Of a stretch of 64,000 nt of DNA, positions 51,323-61,632 are shown piece by piece (the first letter of the stretch is position 1; each line of letters starts with the position of its first letter). The position numbers were made by a program, and so were the translations under genes. Source of the DNA: Odontesthes bonariensis (lineage: Eukaryota > Chordata > Actinopteri > Atheriniformes > Atherinopsidae); the NCBI RefSeq assembly GCF_027942865.1, contig NC_134510.1:10444743-10508742 (forward strand), in the 5' to 3' direction. The notes under the pieces are model-generated. The model was not told the origin of the DNA. It saw only the letters and a list, made by a program, of their open reading frames with translations, and did no database searches.

Positions 51323-54124
51323 ATAACTGGCCTTTCTGTACCATAATCACTTACAGACGCACATCCAAGAAATGTCCATTTGACTTGTGGTCTTGTTCAC
51401 ATGTAAACACAACACATTAGGATGGAACTTTGTCACTTCCTGTTTAGGTTTAGCCAATAACGCAGGGTTGGGACTTTAAAAATCCAGACTTCTTAGCGAG
51501 GGTTAGGAAATGATCATGGTTAGGGGTCAAATGTAATCTTTAGACAGAGAGTTGGTACCTTATTTGGATAAAGGACAGTCTTTGAGTTAGGATTCAATTC
51601 AATTCAAACAAGAAAGAATGCCTTTCTAATCCCAAATTGAAAAAGATAACATTATAGTGATTGCTTTTCCACAATTTACACATTACCTTTACATGTGACT
51701 ATGTGTCCCAGCAGGAAGCTGAAGACTTCTGTCCTGTGAATAGTTTTATCAGCTGTATAAATAAATATATATGATTTAATGTTCAACTCTTCATACCAAT
51801 TTCTATGTGTAACTATAAAAAAGATTGATTCATAAAAAAAATGACCCTGTTCTACACTTGGTCCAATTTGAGAAGAGCTAATGTTTGGAGGCTGTTTTGT
51901 CTTTTGAAATGAGTTTAAACCTGACTTCAGCATACTTTGCCTTTAAGCTGAAGGTGGGAAGTGTTTATTTCAGAGGTTTTTGGTCATTTGAATATGAGTG
52001 ACTATGAACTTTTTCAAAATCTTCTCAGTGGAAACTTTAGAAAAGAGTGCAGACTTTGACATTTCTCAAACCTGATATTTTTCCTGTTGGAAGTATGTTG
52101 TTCCACTTTTCTGGGTTTCTGAGAGTGTTTTCTTCATGTTGGGATGCAACAAGTCCTCAGCAGAAGTTAGAATCTTCCACAACTGGTGGAGTGAAAAGTG
52201 AAGAAAAAAAGTTGTGTAGACTGATGGTGTTTATGATTGTTTTTAAATGATGCTGCGATGATGCTTCTGAGGAGGGAACCATGGCGATCATGGAATTCCT
52301 CTGGGCTGTGGCCAGAAAGCTAAGAATCCTCTCAGGGAACTGCAAACTTAACCTGAAAGTCCTGCAGCTCGGAATCACAGTTTAAGAGTAATTATTGAGC
52401 CTGAATATCACAGCACCTCTGAGCAAAGACAGAAAAAAAAAAAACTCATCTTATGAGGACGTGGGGCTGACCCCGTTGTTGGGCAGGACACCTGCTTTTC
52501 AAGACTGTGATAGCTGATCAAAGGAAAAACCCACACAGTCACATGTGAAAGTGCTCCTAAATATGACAGATCTTAAGCCTTTACTTTGAAATAACTGGCC
52601 TCTCTGTACCATAATCACTTACAGACGCACATACAAGTAGTGTCCATTTTACTTGTGGTCTTGTTCACATGTAAACACAACACATTAGGATGGAACTTTG
52701 TCACTTCCTGTTTAGGTTTAGCCAATAACGCAGGGTTGGGACTTTAAAAATCCAGACTTCTTAGCGAGGCTTAGGAAATGATCATGGTTAGGGGTCAAAT
52801 GTAATCTTATGACAGAGAGTTGGTACCTTATTTAGATAAAAGACAGTCTTTGATTTAGGATTCAATTCAATTCAAACAAGAAAGAATGCCTTTCTAATCC
52901 CAAATTTGAAAAAGATAACATTACAGTGATTGTTTTTCCACAATTTACACATTACCTTTACATGTGACTATGTGTCCCAGCAGGAAGCTGAGGACTTCTG
53001 TCCTGTGAATAGTTTTATCAGCTGTATAAATAAATATATATGATTTAATGTTCAACTCTTCATATCAATTTCTATGTGTAACTATAAAAAAGATAGATTC
53101 ATAAAAAAAAAAGACCCTGTTCTACACTTAGTCCAATTTGAGAAGAGCTAATGTTTGGATGCTGTTTTTTCTTTTGAATCGAGTTTAAACCTGACTTCAG
53201 CATACTTTGCCTTTAAGCTGAAGGTGGGAAGTGTTTATTTCAGAGGTTTTTGGTCATTTGAATATGAGTGACTATGTACTTTTTCAAAATCTTCTCAGTG
53301 GAAACTTTAGAAAAGAGTGCAGACTTTGACATTTCTCAAACCTGATATTTTTCCTGTTGGAAGTATGTTGTTCCACTTTTCTGGGTTTCTGAGAGTGTTT
53401 TCTTCATGTTGGGATGCAACAAGTCCTCAGCAGAAGTTAGAATCTTCCACAACTGGTGGAGTGAAATGTGAAGAAAAAAAGTTGTGTAGACTGATGGTGT
53501 TTATGTTTGTTTTTAAATGATGCTGCGATGATGCTTCTGAGGAGGGAACCATGGCGATCATGGAATTCCTCTGGGCTGTGGCCAGAAAGCTAAGAATCCT
53601 CTCACGGAACTGCAAACTTAACCTGAAAGTCCTGCAGCTCGGAATCATAGTTTAAGAGTAATTATTGAGCCTGAATATCACAGCACCTTTGAGCAAAGAA
53701 AGATAAAAAAAACTCATCTTATGAGGAAGTGGGGCTGACCCCGTTGTTGGGCAGGACACCTGCTTTTCAAGACTGTGATAGCTGATCAAAGGAAAAACCC
53801 ACACAGTCACATGTGAAAGTGCTCCTAAATATGACAGATCTTAAGCTTTTACTTTGAAATAACTGGCCTCTCTGTACCATAATCACTTACAGACGCACAT
53901 ACAAGTAGTGTCCATTTTACTTGTGGTCTTGTTCACATGTAAACACAACACATTAGGATGGAACTTTGTCACTTCCTGTTTAGGTTTAGCCAATAACGCA
54001 GGGTTGGGACTTTAAAAATCCAGACTTCTTAGCGAGGGTTAGGAAATGATCATGGTTAGGGGTCAAATGTAATCTTTTGACAGGGAGTTGGTACCTTATT
54101 TAGATAAAGGACAGTCTTTGAGTT
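51323..54124. repeat. 1,268-bp direct tandem repeat, 2.2 copies
   Basis: ATAACTGGCC(T/C)(T/C)TCTGTACC starts units at 51,323, 52,591 and 53,859, two exact 1,268-nt steps. Copies differ by scattered substitutions and small indels. The third copy stops after ~265 nt at the junction with inverted 7SL flank. Short frames of 67 and 73 codons recur in the copies but resemble nothing known. Confidence 0.95.
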
Positions 54125-54361
54125 GACAGCAGCAGCTTGATTGAATTAGTGATGGAGCAGAGTGTATCTGTGAAGCAGCGGTGAGTGATGTGGCTGATGG
54201 TCGTTGCTCGTCTTCTCCAGGTGGGGGCGCTGCAGGTCCAAGAAACAGCTGTGCTTTTCAATGGAAAAGAGAAGATAGAGAAACTGCTGTAACGTGTAAA
54301 GAGGTGATGTTGGAGCGTGTGTGTTGTCCCAGTATTTTGTTGGAGAGAACAAAGAGTGTAA

Positions 54362-54659
54362 AAAGACTGGGTCCCGCTGTATGACTCAGGCTGCACTGCA
54401 GCGTCTAATCACAGGTGCGATCCCACTACTGAGCGGCACGGGGGCTTTGACCTGCTCCGTTTCCGACCTGGGCCGGTTCTCCCCTCCTTAGACGACCTGG
54501 TGGTCCCGGGCTCCCCCAGGAGCACCATATCGGTACCGAGCTTAGTGCAGACACCCGATCGGCATAGCCCACTGCAGCTCAGAGCTCCTGAGCTCAAGCG
54601 ATCCACCAGCCTCAGCCTCCCGGTAGCTTGGATTACAGGCGCGCGCCACAGCACCCGGC
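54362..54659 (-). ncRNA. rn7sl: 7SL / SRP RNA, full length
   Basis: 298 nt from GCCGGGTGCTGTGGCGCG to a T5 terminator. The Alu-domain, GGGACCACCAGG helix-6 loop and helix-8 GGTCGGAAACGGAGCAGG are intact. The 5' flank beyond -35 is interrupted by a hAT element at 54,700, so distal promoter elements (the CRE-like site) are displaced by 1 kb; the proximal GATAAAC motif remains. Confidence 0.9.
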
Positions 54660-54699
54660 GAGAGACTCTCACGTTTATCAGACTTTCAGCTTTTTGAAG

Positions 54700-55713
54700 C
54701 AGGGATGTAGTCAAGACCACCTTTGTCGAGTCCAAGACAAGTCCAAGACCAGGACCGGTCGAGACCAAGACAAGACCGAGTCCAAAAGACCCGAGTCCGA
54801 GTCAAGACCAAGTCCAGGACAGAAAAGAACGAGTTGCATGCATGACAGTAAAAAGTCAATCATTTTTGGTTATTATTTGTTGATCTAAAAGAAAAAATAG
54901 TGTCACAACACCCAGTTTACTTTACCCGACCATTTATTTTACCCTACGTTTACCTTTCCCTAAAGTGAACGTTAACGTAAACGCTCGAGCGTTCGTGTAG
55001 CTGCTACCCTTTGTAACACAAGTACAGTATCACACAACCACAAATGTAATTCACAACAACCAATCGCTTATTCCATTTTCACAATCGTTTGATTTTTTTA
55101 TCTCATGAAACCAGTAATACCAGACGTACAGTAAGTGATGATAACTATGTCCAAAAACACATTACCTTGGCTTATCTTCCGCTATGTTAGCTAATGCATA
55201 ACACATAGCCTAGCCTATGAGGCTAAGCACCGCCTAGCTCTGCAGTTAACTTACCGAGATGAATGATGCCTCTGCAGGTGTCTCACGAAGTTTGAAGTCG
55301 TCCCAGATGTCTCCGAGATAGTCGATTTGCAGAATCTGCAATCTGCCCTGTGTTTTTTTTTTCAGTGATGTGCTGAGAAATTATTTGTGATTAGTAAAAC
55401 CAAATTTCACTAGAGCGGAATTGGCCGACATCTTCTCACTGTGTGTGAATCAATAAATGAACGATAAGGATAAGAACGTTGGCAAGGCTCAGATGTAGGG
55501 CGCGCGGAAATAAACTGGTGTGTGATTGGTTATCAAGTGGTTACTTTTCCCTTGAATATTGTAACAAAATAAAGACGCCTGAACTCGGTCGAGACCAAGA
55601 ACCATATTTGGCAAGACCAGTGGCCAAGACCGAGACAAGTCCAAGTCAAATACCAGTGAGTCCGAGACCATAAAAAAACGGTCTCGAGTCCGGACTCGAG
55701 TACTACAGCCCTG
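54700..55713. mobile_element. hAT element inserted upstream of a 7SL gene
   Basis: CAGGGATGTAGT left, ACTACAGCCCTG right, with perfect 8-bp TTTTGAAG duplications (54,692-54,699; 55,714-55,721). Both ends are rich in GAGTCC/AAGACC motifs. No transposase frame is visible. Other copies of the 7SL unit lack it. Confidence 0.9.
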
Positions 55714-57900
55714 TTTTGAAGTAAACAACATTTTGATGTCATCAAACACAACAGCGGCATCGAGCAGCAAAGACTGACAAGTGTTTGGATCGTTTTCATT
55801 CCTGCAGAAAATCCCAGCTCAGTTTTTGGAAACTTGATGAATGGAGCAGCATCCATACAGGAGAATCTCTGTGTTCCATTTGTACAGTTTCATGTTTCCC
55901 TTTGAGCTTCATCATTTTATAATAGAACTTTTACACAATGAGTGAAACAGATGAGATTTCCTCAACTGTCTTTCATGAAAATATGTTTTAACATTGTGTT
56001 GTTGTATATGTTTACAGTGTTTGATCCACTCCTTCTCTTACATGAATAATATTCAGACAGAGTCAGACGATGACTTACAGTTTATAGTTTATATGAATTT
56101 GAGTGGAAATGTTTCAGTTTCTCCTTTTTATGTATCTAATACAGAAAAAAATCTAAATTCAAGTTCTTTTTTTAGTTAAATTGATGCTAAAACAAATATG
56201 AAGCAACAAAACTGTGTTTGTTTTCCATTACAGGTATAAAGAAACCTTCAGTGATCCATCTTCATGTTTGTTCTTTAGTATTTTACAGGAAGTGAACTAT
56301 AGAACTCCCAGTTCTGTTCGTCAATACAAAGACTCAGCCCTCATTTCATTTTAACATGTAATTCATTTCTCACCCTGAAACCCAGCGACACTAACAATTT
56401 AGAATCCTGTCTCCATCTCAGATTATTTGACTCTATTAACTAAAATGTACAATTATAGGAAGGGATTTTGATAAATACCACATCTACCTGAGAGAGGAGA
56501 AACTGCTCATTTCTAACACCTAACTGTTGAGATAAAGAACGCACACTTTAAATTACACATCAGCTTGTTTTAAAAAGATCATGTTTAACATGTTAACTGA
56601 GCAGAAGTAGAAGCACTTGTGATAAAACCACATGTCACCTCTGCAGAAACAGTCAGAGACATTTTCAAATAAAAATCTGTGTAAGTGTGATGATGCCACA
56701 CAACTGCACGATTGGAGCAAAGCGAATGTTGTAATTCACAGAATTAGTACGACCTCTGTCACAGCAGAAGACATGAAATAATACTCATGAGCACAACACA
56801 CACAGCATGTTTCACTTTACACTTCTGCTGTTTAACAGTAAGAATTCTTGCAGTTCATCTGCATCACTGTCTTATAGTCTGAGTGTTGCACACACTCGGA
56901 GATGTCAAGTGCTGATTTTACAATCTAACAAACATCCAAGAACTGTAGAGAAGGTCACACGATAGACAGTCTAAAATGTTTGCATATTTATGTTGTGTGT
57001 GTCTCATTGTCACCCCAAAAGAATCTCTGTGGACGTATTCAATTAATCAAACCAGTAAAAGTCTCCTCAAAGTGTGTGTGATGTGACAGCAGCAGCTTGA
57101 TTGAATGAGTGATAGAGCAGAGTGTATCTGTGAAGCAGCGGTGAGTGATGTGGCTGATGGTCGTTGCTCGTCTTCTCCAGGTGGGGGCGCTGCAGGTCCA
57201 AGAAACAGCTGTGCTTTTCAATGGAAAAGAGAAGATAGAGAAACTGCTGTAACGTGTAAAGAGGTGATGTTGGAGCGTGTGTGTTGTCCCAGTATTTTGT
57301 TGGAGAGAACAAAGAGTGTAAAAAGACTGGGTCCCGCTGTATGACTCAGGCTGCACTGCAGCGTCTAATCACAGGTGCGATCCCACTACTGAGCGGCACG
57401 GGGGCTTTGACCTGCTCCGTTTCCGACCTGGGCCGGTTCTCCCCTCCTTAGACGACCTGGTGGTCCCAGGCTCCCCCAGGAGCACCATATCAGTACCGAG
57501 CTTAGTGCGGACACCCGATCGTCATAGCCCACTGCAGCTCAGAGCTCCTGAGCTCAAGCGATCCACCAGCCTCAGCCTCCCGGTAGCTTGGATTACAGGC
57601 GCGCGCCACAGCACCCGGCGAGAGACTCTCATGTTTATCAGACTTTCAGCTTGTTGAAGTAAACAACATTTTAATGTCATCAAACACTACAGCGGCATCG
57701 AGCAGCAAAGACTGACAAGTGTTTGGATCGTTTTCATTCCTGCAGAAAATCCCAGCTCAGTTTTTGGAAACTTGATGAATGGAGCAGCATCCATACAGGA
57801 GAATCTCTGTGTTCCATTTGTACAGTTTCATGTTTCCCTTTCAGCTTCATCATTTTATAATAGAGCTTTTACATTTATTTACTTTCTTTTTTAAATGTTT
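55714..57900 (-). repeat. 7SL repeat unit, inverted right locus
   Basis: On minus this runs upstream flank (57,870-57,620), 7SL, downstream flank (57,321-56,330) and the next unit's upstream flank (56,330-55,722), in the same order as the left locus. With the hAT removed, the two minus-strand 7SL genes are about 1.95 kb apart. Confidence 0.85.
57322..57619 (-). ncRNA. rn7sl: 7SL / SRP RNA, full length
   Basis: 298 nt, GCCGGGTGCTGTGGCGCG start and T5 terminator. Differs from its neighbour at only a few sites (for example ATGACGATCGGG where the other has ATGCCGATCGGG). Its upstream flank is uninterrupted and holds TGATGACAT and GATAAACAT motifs, making this the best candidate for an active gene on the minus strand. 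Confidence 0.92.
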
Positions 57901-58486
57901 TTTTTATTATTATTATTTTTATAACACATATCCAGAAATGAATATGGCTGGTTTAAGGAGTTTTAAACAACATCCTCCTCAGTACTATGCATTTTCCAGA
58001 TAAATTCATTAGACTGAGCCAGGCAAAAAAACCTGAAATATTTCCACATGATGCAGCTGAAAGAGCTGTGATGTCATGTCATTGTTAAGGAAACCTGAAG
58101 AAAAACCTGTTAAATTACAGACTCTTGGATAATACAATTTAATTTGATGCACTTCAGTAGAAATGAGTAGAAAAAAAGCTTTTTCTGAGTTTTAAAGGCA
58201 TTCTACCAACAGGATGATATCTACTGTAAACTGCCTGCCATGTTTGTTCTGTCATATCTGTGGAATGAGGCTATTAGTCAAAGAAGAAAGACTAAATCAA
58301 ATGTTATAGCTGATCATTTAGAATTCGGATTAGTAAAATATTCCTTATGTGTCTGACAGACTGCAGAAAGCTTTGTAGGGTCTGCTTTTAAGAGTGTTGC
58401 ATCAGAAGATGGTCGTTCTCTGAGGCAAAGTTATTGTTTGGTGTTTCATTTAAGAGAGGAGAGGGTAAGTGTAAAAACTGTTCATT
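57901..58486. other. Spacer, nothing recognised
   Basis: A/T-rich; a T-run near 57,895 and no supported gene. Confidence 0.5.
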
Positions 58487-58492
58487 TTTATT
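58487..58492 (-). terminator. Poly(A) signal for the 58.7-kb terminal exon
   Basis: AATAAA on minus about 250 nt after the TGA at 58,744. Confidence 0.5.
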
Positions 58493-58743
58493 GATTCCAG
58501 CACCAAAGCAGCATGTAAAATGTAAATGCAAACCATTTTTTTTAAATACATAATTTACAAATAATGTCTTTAAAGAACAACACTGTCCCACTGGTTGTCT
58601 TTCAGTCCCAATTGTCTGCGTCTTGTCTGGACTGTGTTATTTCTGCAGGTGTAGGTGAGCAGATCTTCTCTGTGTCTGTGAGGAGCTTCACACACGGAGA
58701 CGGCTTCATCTGTACGGCTCGGTGTGGGATGCTTTTCATCGTT

Positions 58744-58860
58744 TCAGCTGGGGCCGATCAACAGTCCGGTGTCTGGGAGCAGATTTGGTGCTGGAGTGTG
58801 TTCAGGGGACGGCTGTGCTGCTGGAGCTTCCTGGGAATGGTCCATGTCCACTGTGAGGTG
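58744..58860 (-). CDS. Terminal coding exon of an unidentified gene
   Basis: A strong acceptor (pyrimidine tract ...TTCCTTGTAG) precedes 38 codons, HLTVDMDHSQEAPAAQPSPE then HTPAPNLLPDTGLLIGPS, ending in TGA, with a poly(A) signal downstream. A possible preceding exon ends at 59,353 with donor CGCAG|GTAACG and joins in phase (NNNSDTNGGQSGTPELPQ), but its start is unclear. I do not recognise the Pro/Ala-rich C terminus. Confidence 0.4.
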   Translation of the reverse strand, partial: HLTVDMDHSQEAPAAQPSPEHTPAPNLLPDTGLLIGPS

Positions 58861-59148
58861 CTACAAGGAAGACAGAAAGAAAGTCATGATTTAAGCTTAA
58901 GCATAACTTTGTGACAATTTTGTCATCTTTTGTTTTTAAAATAGCAGCTTGTTTCCTTACTTTTCTCTATAATATCAGCTAATATCATCTAAATGCAGTA
59001 TATAATGTGCCGTTTAACTTATCACGCTCTGTGACACTAAAAAGGACCTACCCCAAGTCCTCCTTTATTTCTTTTTTTTTTAACATCAGCTTCTCTCATC
59101 CGACTGGGAGCTCCTCGTCGTCACGGAAACCCTGGGTGCATAGCGGCA

Positions 59149-59216
59149 ATGTCGGGTCCACAGTCTCTCTCCTTCGGACCTGCGCTCGAGTCTCATCTCA
59201 TCCCTGATCACCTCGG
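59149..59216 (+). other. Possible first exon, plus strand
   Basis: GCGGCAATGTCGG opens MSGPQSLSFGPALESHLIPD followed by a donor-like CTCG|GTAAAA. The segment is GC-richer than its surroundings. No second exon was found, so this is weak. Confidence 0.2.
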
Positions 59217-59589
59217 TAAAACACAGCAGGAAAAGGAAGGAAAAACTGCACAAGTACTCAACATGTGTGAGCTAGCACACATTCATTTCTGTAGATTTCA
59301 TTCATTAGTTAGACGGAATCATGCACTCACCTGTTTTGCACAATACGTTACCTGCGGTAGCTCAGGTGTTCCACTTTGTCCTCCGTTGGTGTCAGAGTTG
59401 TTGTTTCTTTGTCATCCGCTGGTCCTTCCATCAGCAGGAAGCCCACAGAGGCTTTTTTGAGTAACTACCCCAACACTGGTTATCATTTAAGATACTTGTA
59501 TTATGTCGCCAAGACGTGTTTTTCTTTTTATTGTCTATGTGTAGGGTCAGATAAACAGGTGAATGATACCCAGGCTCCGCCCTCGCAGT

Positions 59590-60180
59590 GACGCAACACC
59601 TTCGGCTCTGCTACACTTACTCAGGCAAACTGCTCATTCAGGTGGATTTGAGTTCCCGAAAAAATGGGAACTCCATCCACTTTGTCGGGAAGCAATCAAC
59701 TTTGAGCAGTGCCAACGGCCCAGGGTAGAGGCGTGTTCAAGGTAGTGACGTGGTTGAACTGCCACTCAACCCATGGATTGTACACGGAAGGGCTTCATTT
59801 AATATCAACATGGAGCAGCGTCAAGCTTTTGACACTGCTGTAGATGCTGTAATGAAAGTGTTCGACGGGAGATTCTCGTTAAAAATCGAGCAAAGAACAG
59901 CCCTTGAATCATTTCTTGACAGGAAAGACGTTTTCGCCTTGCTCCCTACTGGCTTTGGTAAGAGTTTAATCTACCAGTTAGCCCCGCTGGTAGCTAAATC
60001 ATACGTCAGAGGAAAGAGTGGTGTGATTGGCTTAAGCTTAGGCACAGCCTTTTCTGGCCACAACCAGTAGCAACCCGAGGGAGGCGGGTTGACCAGGCCA
60101 TTTCGAATCGTATTCGTTATGGTCTTGGTCAGACCAGAATCTCGAGGAGATTTGAAAGTCTATGTTAATCAGGCTAGGTG
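59590..60180 (+). mobile_element. Transposon fragment with RecQ-like helicase start
   Basis: Contains a fragment typical of fish mobile elements that carry a RecQ-family helicase. Exact ends and target duplication not found. Confidence 0.45.
59810..60070 (+). pseudogene. RecQ-like helicase N-terminal fragment
   Basis: From ATG 59,810: MEQRQAFDTAVDAVMKVFDG, then SLKIEQRTALESFLDRKDVF and the Walker A motif LLPTGFGKS, then LIYQLAPLVAK. After about 70 residues the frame runs into unrelated sequence and stops, so helicase motifs II-VI are missing. Confidence 0.7.
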
Positions 60181-60219
60181 AATGACATCTCAAATCCCTA
60201 TACTGCACTCTTTAAGTCT

Positions 60220-60845
60220 GTGTCTGTCAGAGTTATATGTAAAGAAATAGTCAATTCTTGAGTGCACTCTATGACTTGCTGAATAAAATGTATACCGTCT
60301 TTCTGTTGGGTGGAGCTCCCTCGATACATCAATCATCCCGAGCTCTGTCAACATGTGTCAGCAGGACACAGTTACTCTGGTGTGGGAGCAGATCTCTTTA
60401 ATGTGTTAGAGGAGTCTAGCTTACATTGTAGCTGCATATTCCAGTCTCCTCCACATATTAAAACCCCAGTGGCTTCGGAAGCAATCAAACCAAAAATTTC
60501 TCTAATACAGGAATTATCCTTGCCAGGTGGTACATACACATTAACTAGTGTGACCTCTTTCTGTTTAAGGAACCCCTAGATTTCAGAAACCACTTGGAAA
60601 TTCACTCTATTACGAATCATTATTGCTACCCCTCATTTTCTCCCTTTCTTATAACATGAGTAGAATGTATTTCTAAAACCATATTTTTTTTAACTTTTCA
60701 TTCTGTCGAGATGGGTCTCCTGCCAGAATATTACATGCAGTTTCTCTCTCTTCATCTTTGCAAGAACCTTGCCTCACTTGATTGGATTGTGTAAGCCCTT
60801 TACATTGAGGGTAACTACCCTATATTCCTGACATTGCATTTATAT
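60220..60845 (-). mobile_element. L1-type LINE endonuclease relic
   Basis: Minus frames with several stops read NVKGLHNPIKREVLAKMKRE, VIFWQETHLDR, then VTLVNVYVPPG and ICGGDWN, the ordered motifs of an L1/Tx1-like apurinic endonuclease. Strongly decayed. Confidence 0.65.
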
Positions 60846-61286
60846 CCACAGATAACACAGGTAGGGGAATGACATTGCAAGATAAAACAAGCCAGTAAAT
60901 GGAAAAACTACCCTGTGTACAACTCTTGTTTCACAGGGTACTGAAAAATTTCAGGAAGCTGACGCAACGGAACGAGAATGCTACGTAGGTAAATTGCTTG
61001 GCGAGAGGCTGTAGTATGCTCTCCACTTTAAGACTACTGCCGTGACATGCCCCAACAATTTCAGCAGGCATAAAAAGCTATTTGGGAGTTTTAAATGCTT
61101 TCGTCCAATTCCTTCAAATCAGATTTCCCTTTTCCATCACTGATCCGATCCATTATATTGCTCACCTAAGATCATTCTTTAAAAGGGTGTCTGTACATAC
61201 CTCGTCCGTTTGACTACACATAGCCCGCTGCTAAATGGACAACGAGGCACAAGAGGCAACATCCATAGTTCACAAAAATCAAAGGC
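60846..61286. other. Spacer, nothing recognised
   Basis: May be further 5' sequence of the decayed LINE; no motif supports this. Confidence 0.35.
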
Positions 61287-61345
61287 TCCCTGGTGGTCTG
61301 CTGGCTAGGATTTGGTGTTTTCACTGTCGTGGTGTAGGTCAGGAA
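61287..61345 (+). pseudogene. tRNA-Glu(TTC)-like relic missing the T arm
   Basis: TCCCTGGTGGTCTGCTGGCT matches the acceptor and D arm of tRNA-Glu, followed by AGGATTTGGTGTTTTCACTG with the TTC anticodon in place. The T-arm GGTTCGATTCC is deleted and the end AGGTCAGGAA resembles the acceptor 3' strand. It cannot fold as a normal tRNA. Confidence 0.72.
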
Positions 61346-61615
61346 TGTTTTATTTATTTAGTCATCTATCAACTGTTTTTCTTGCAGGGCTATGACACAC
61401 TCACTCTTACTCAGGAATCTTTCTATTTCTCCCTGAAATAAGAGAGAAGTCTAAAGCGTGAAACTTCTGCTTGCTTGGATTCATTCTCCAGATGCGCAGA
61501 ATTGCTTTCATCTAAGGCTAAAATGTTCACAACTTCAGTACAATGCCAATTAATTTGCCAGTTAGGAAGAGTTTACCACAGTGTTTCAACCTGTACCGTG
61601 TGCGCTGCTTTCGGG

Positions 61616-61632
61616 TCCCTGATGGTCTAGTG
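61616..61632 (+). pseudogene. tRNA-Glu 5' end cut by hAT terminus
   Basis: TCCCTGATGGTCTAGTG is the first 17 nt of tRNA-Glu, followed immediately by CAGACCTGGG, a hAT-type terminus. Confidence 0.55.

Noticed and set aside
52047..53648. Repeated 67- and 73-codon frames in the 1,268-bp units
   Set aside because: Both strands are open over the same stretch and no domain is recognisable; repetition of the frames only reflects duplication of the DNA.
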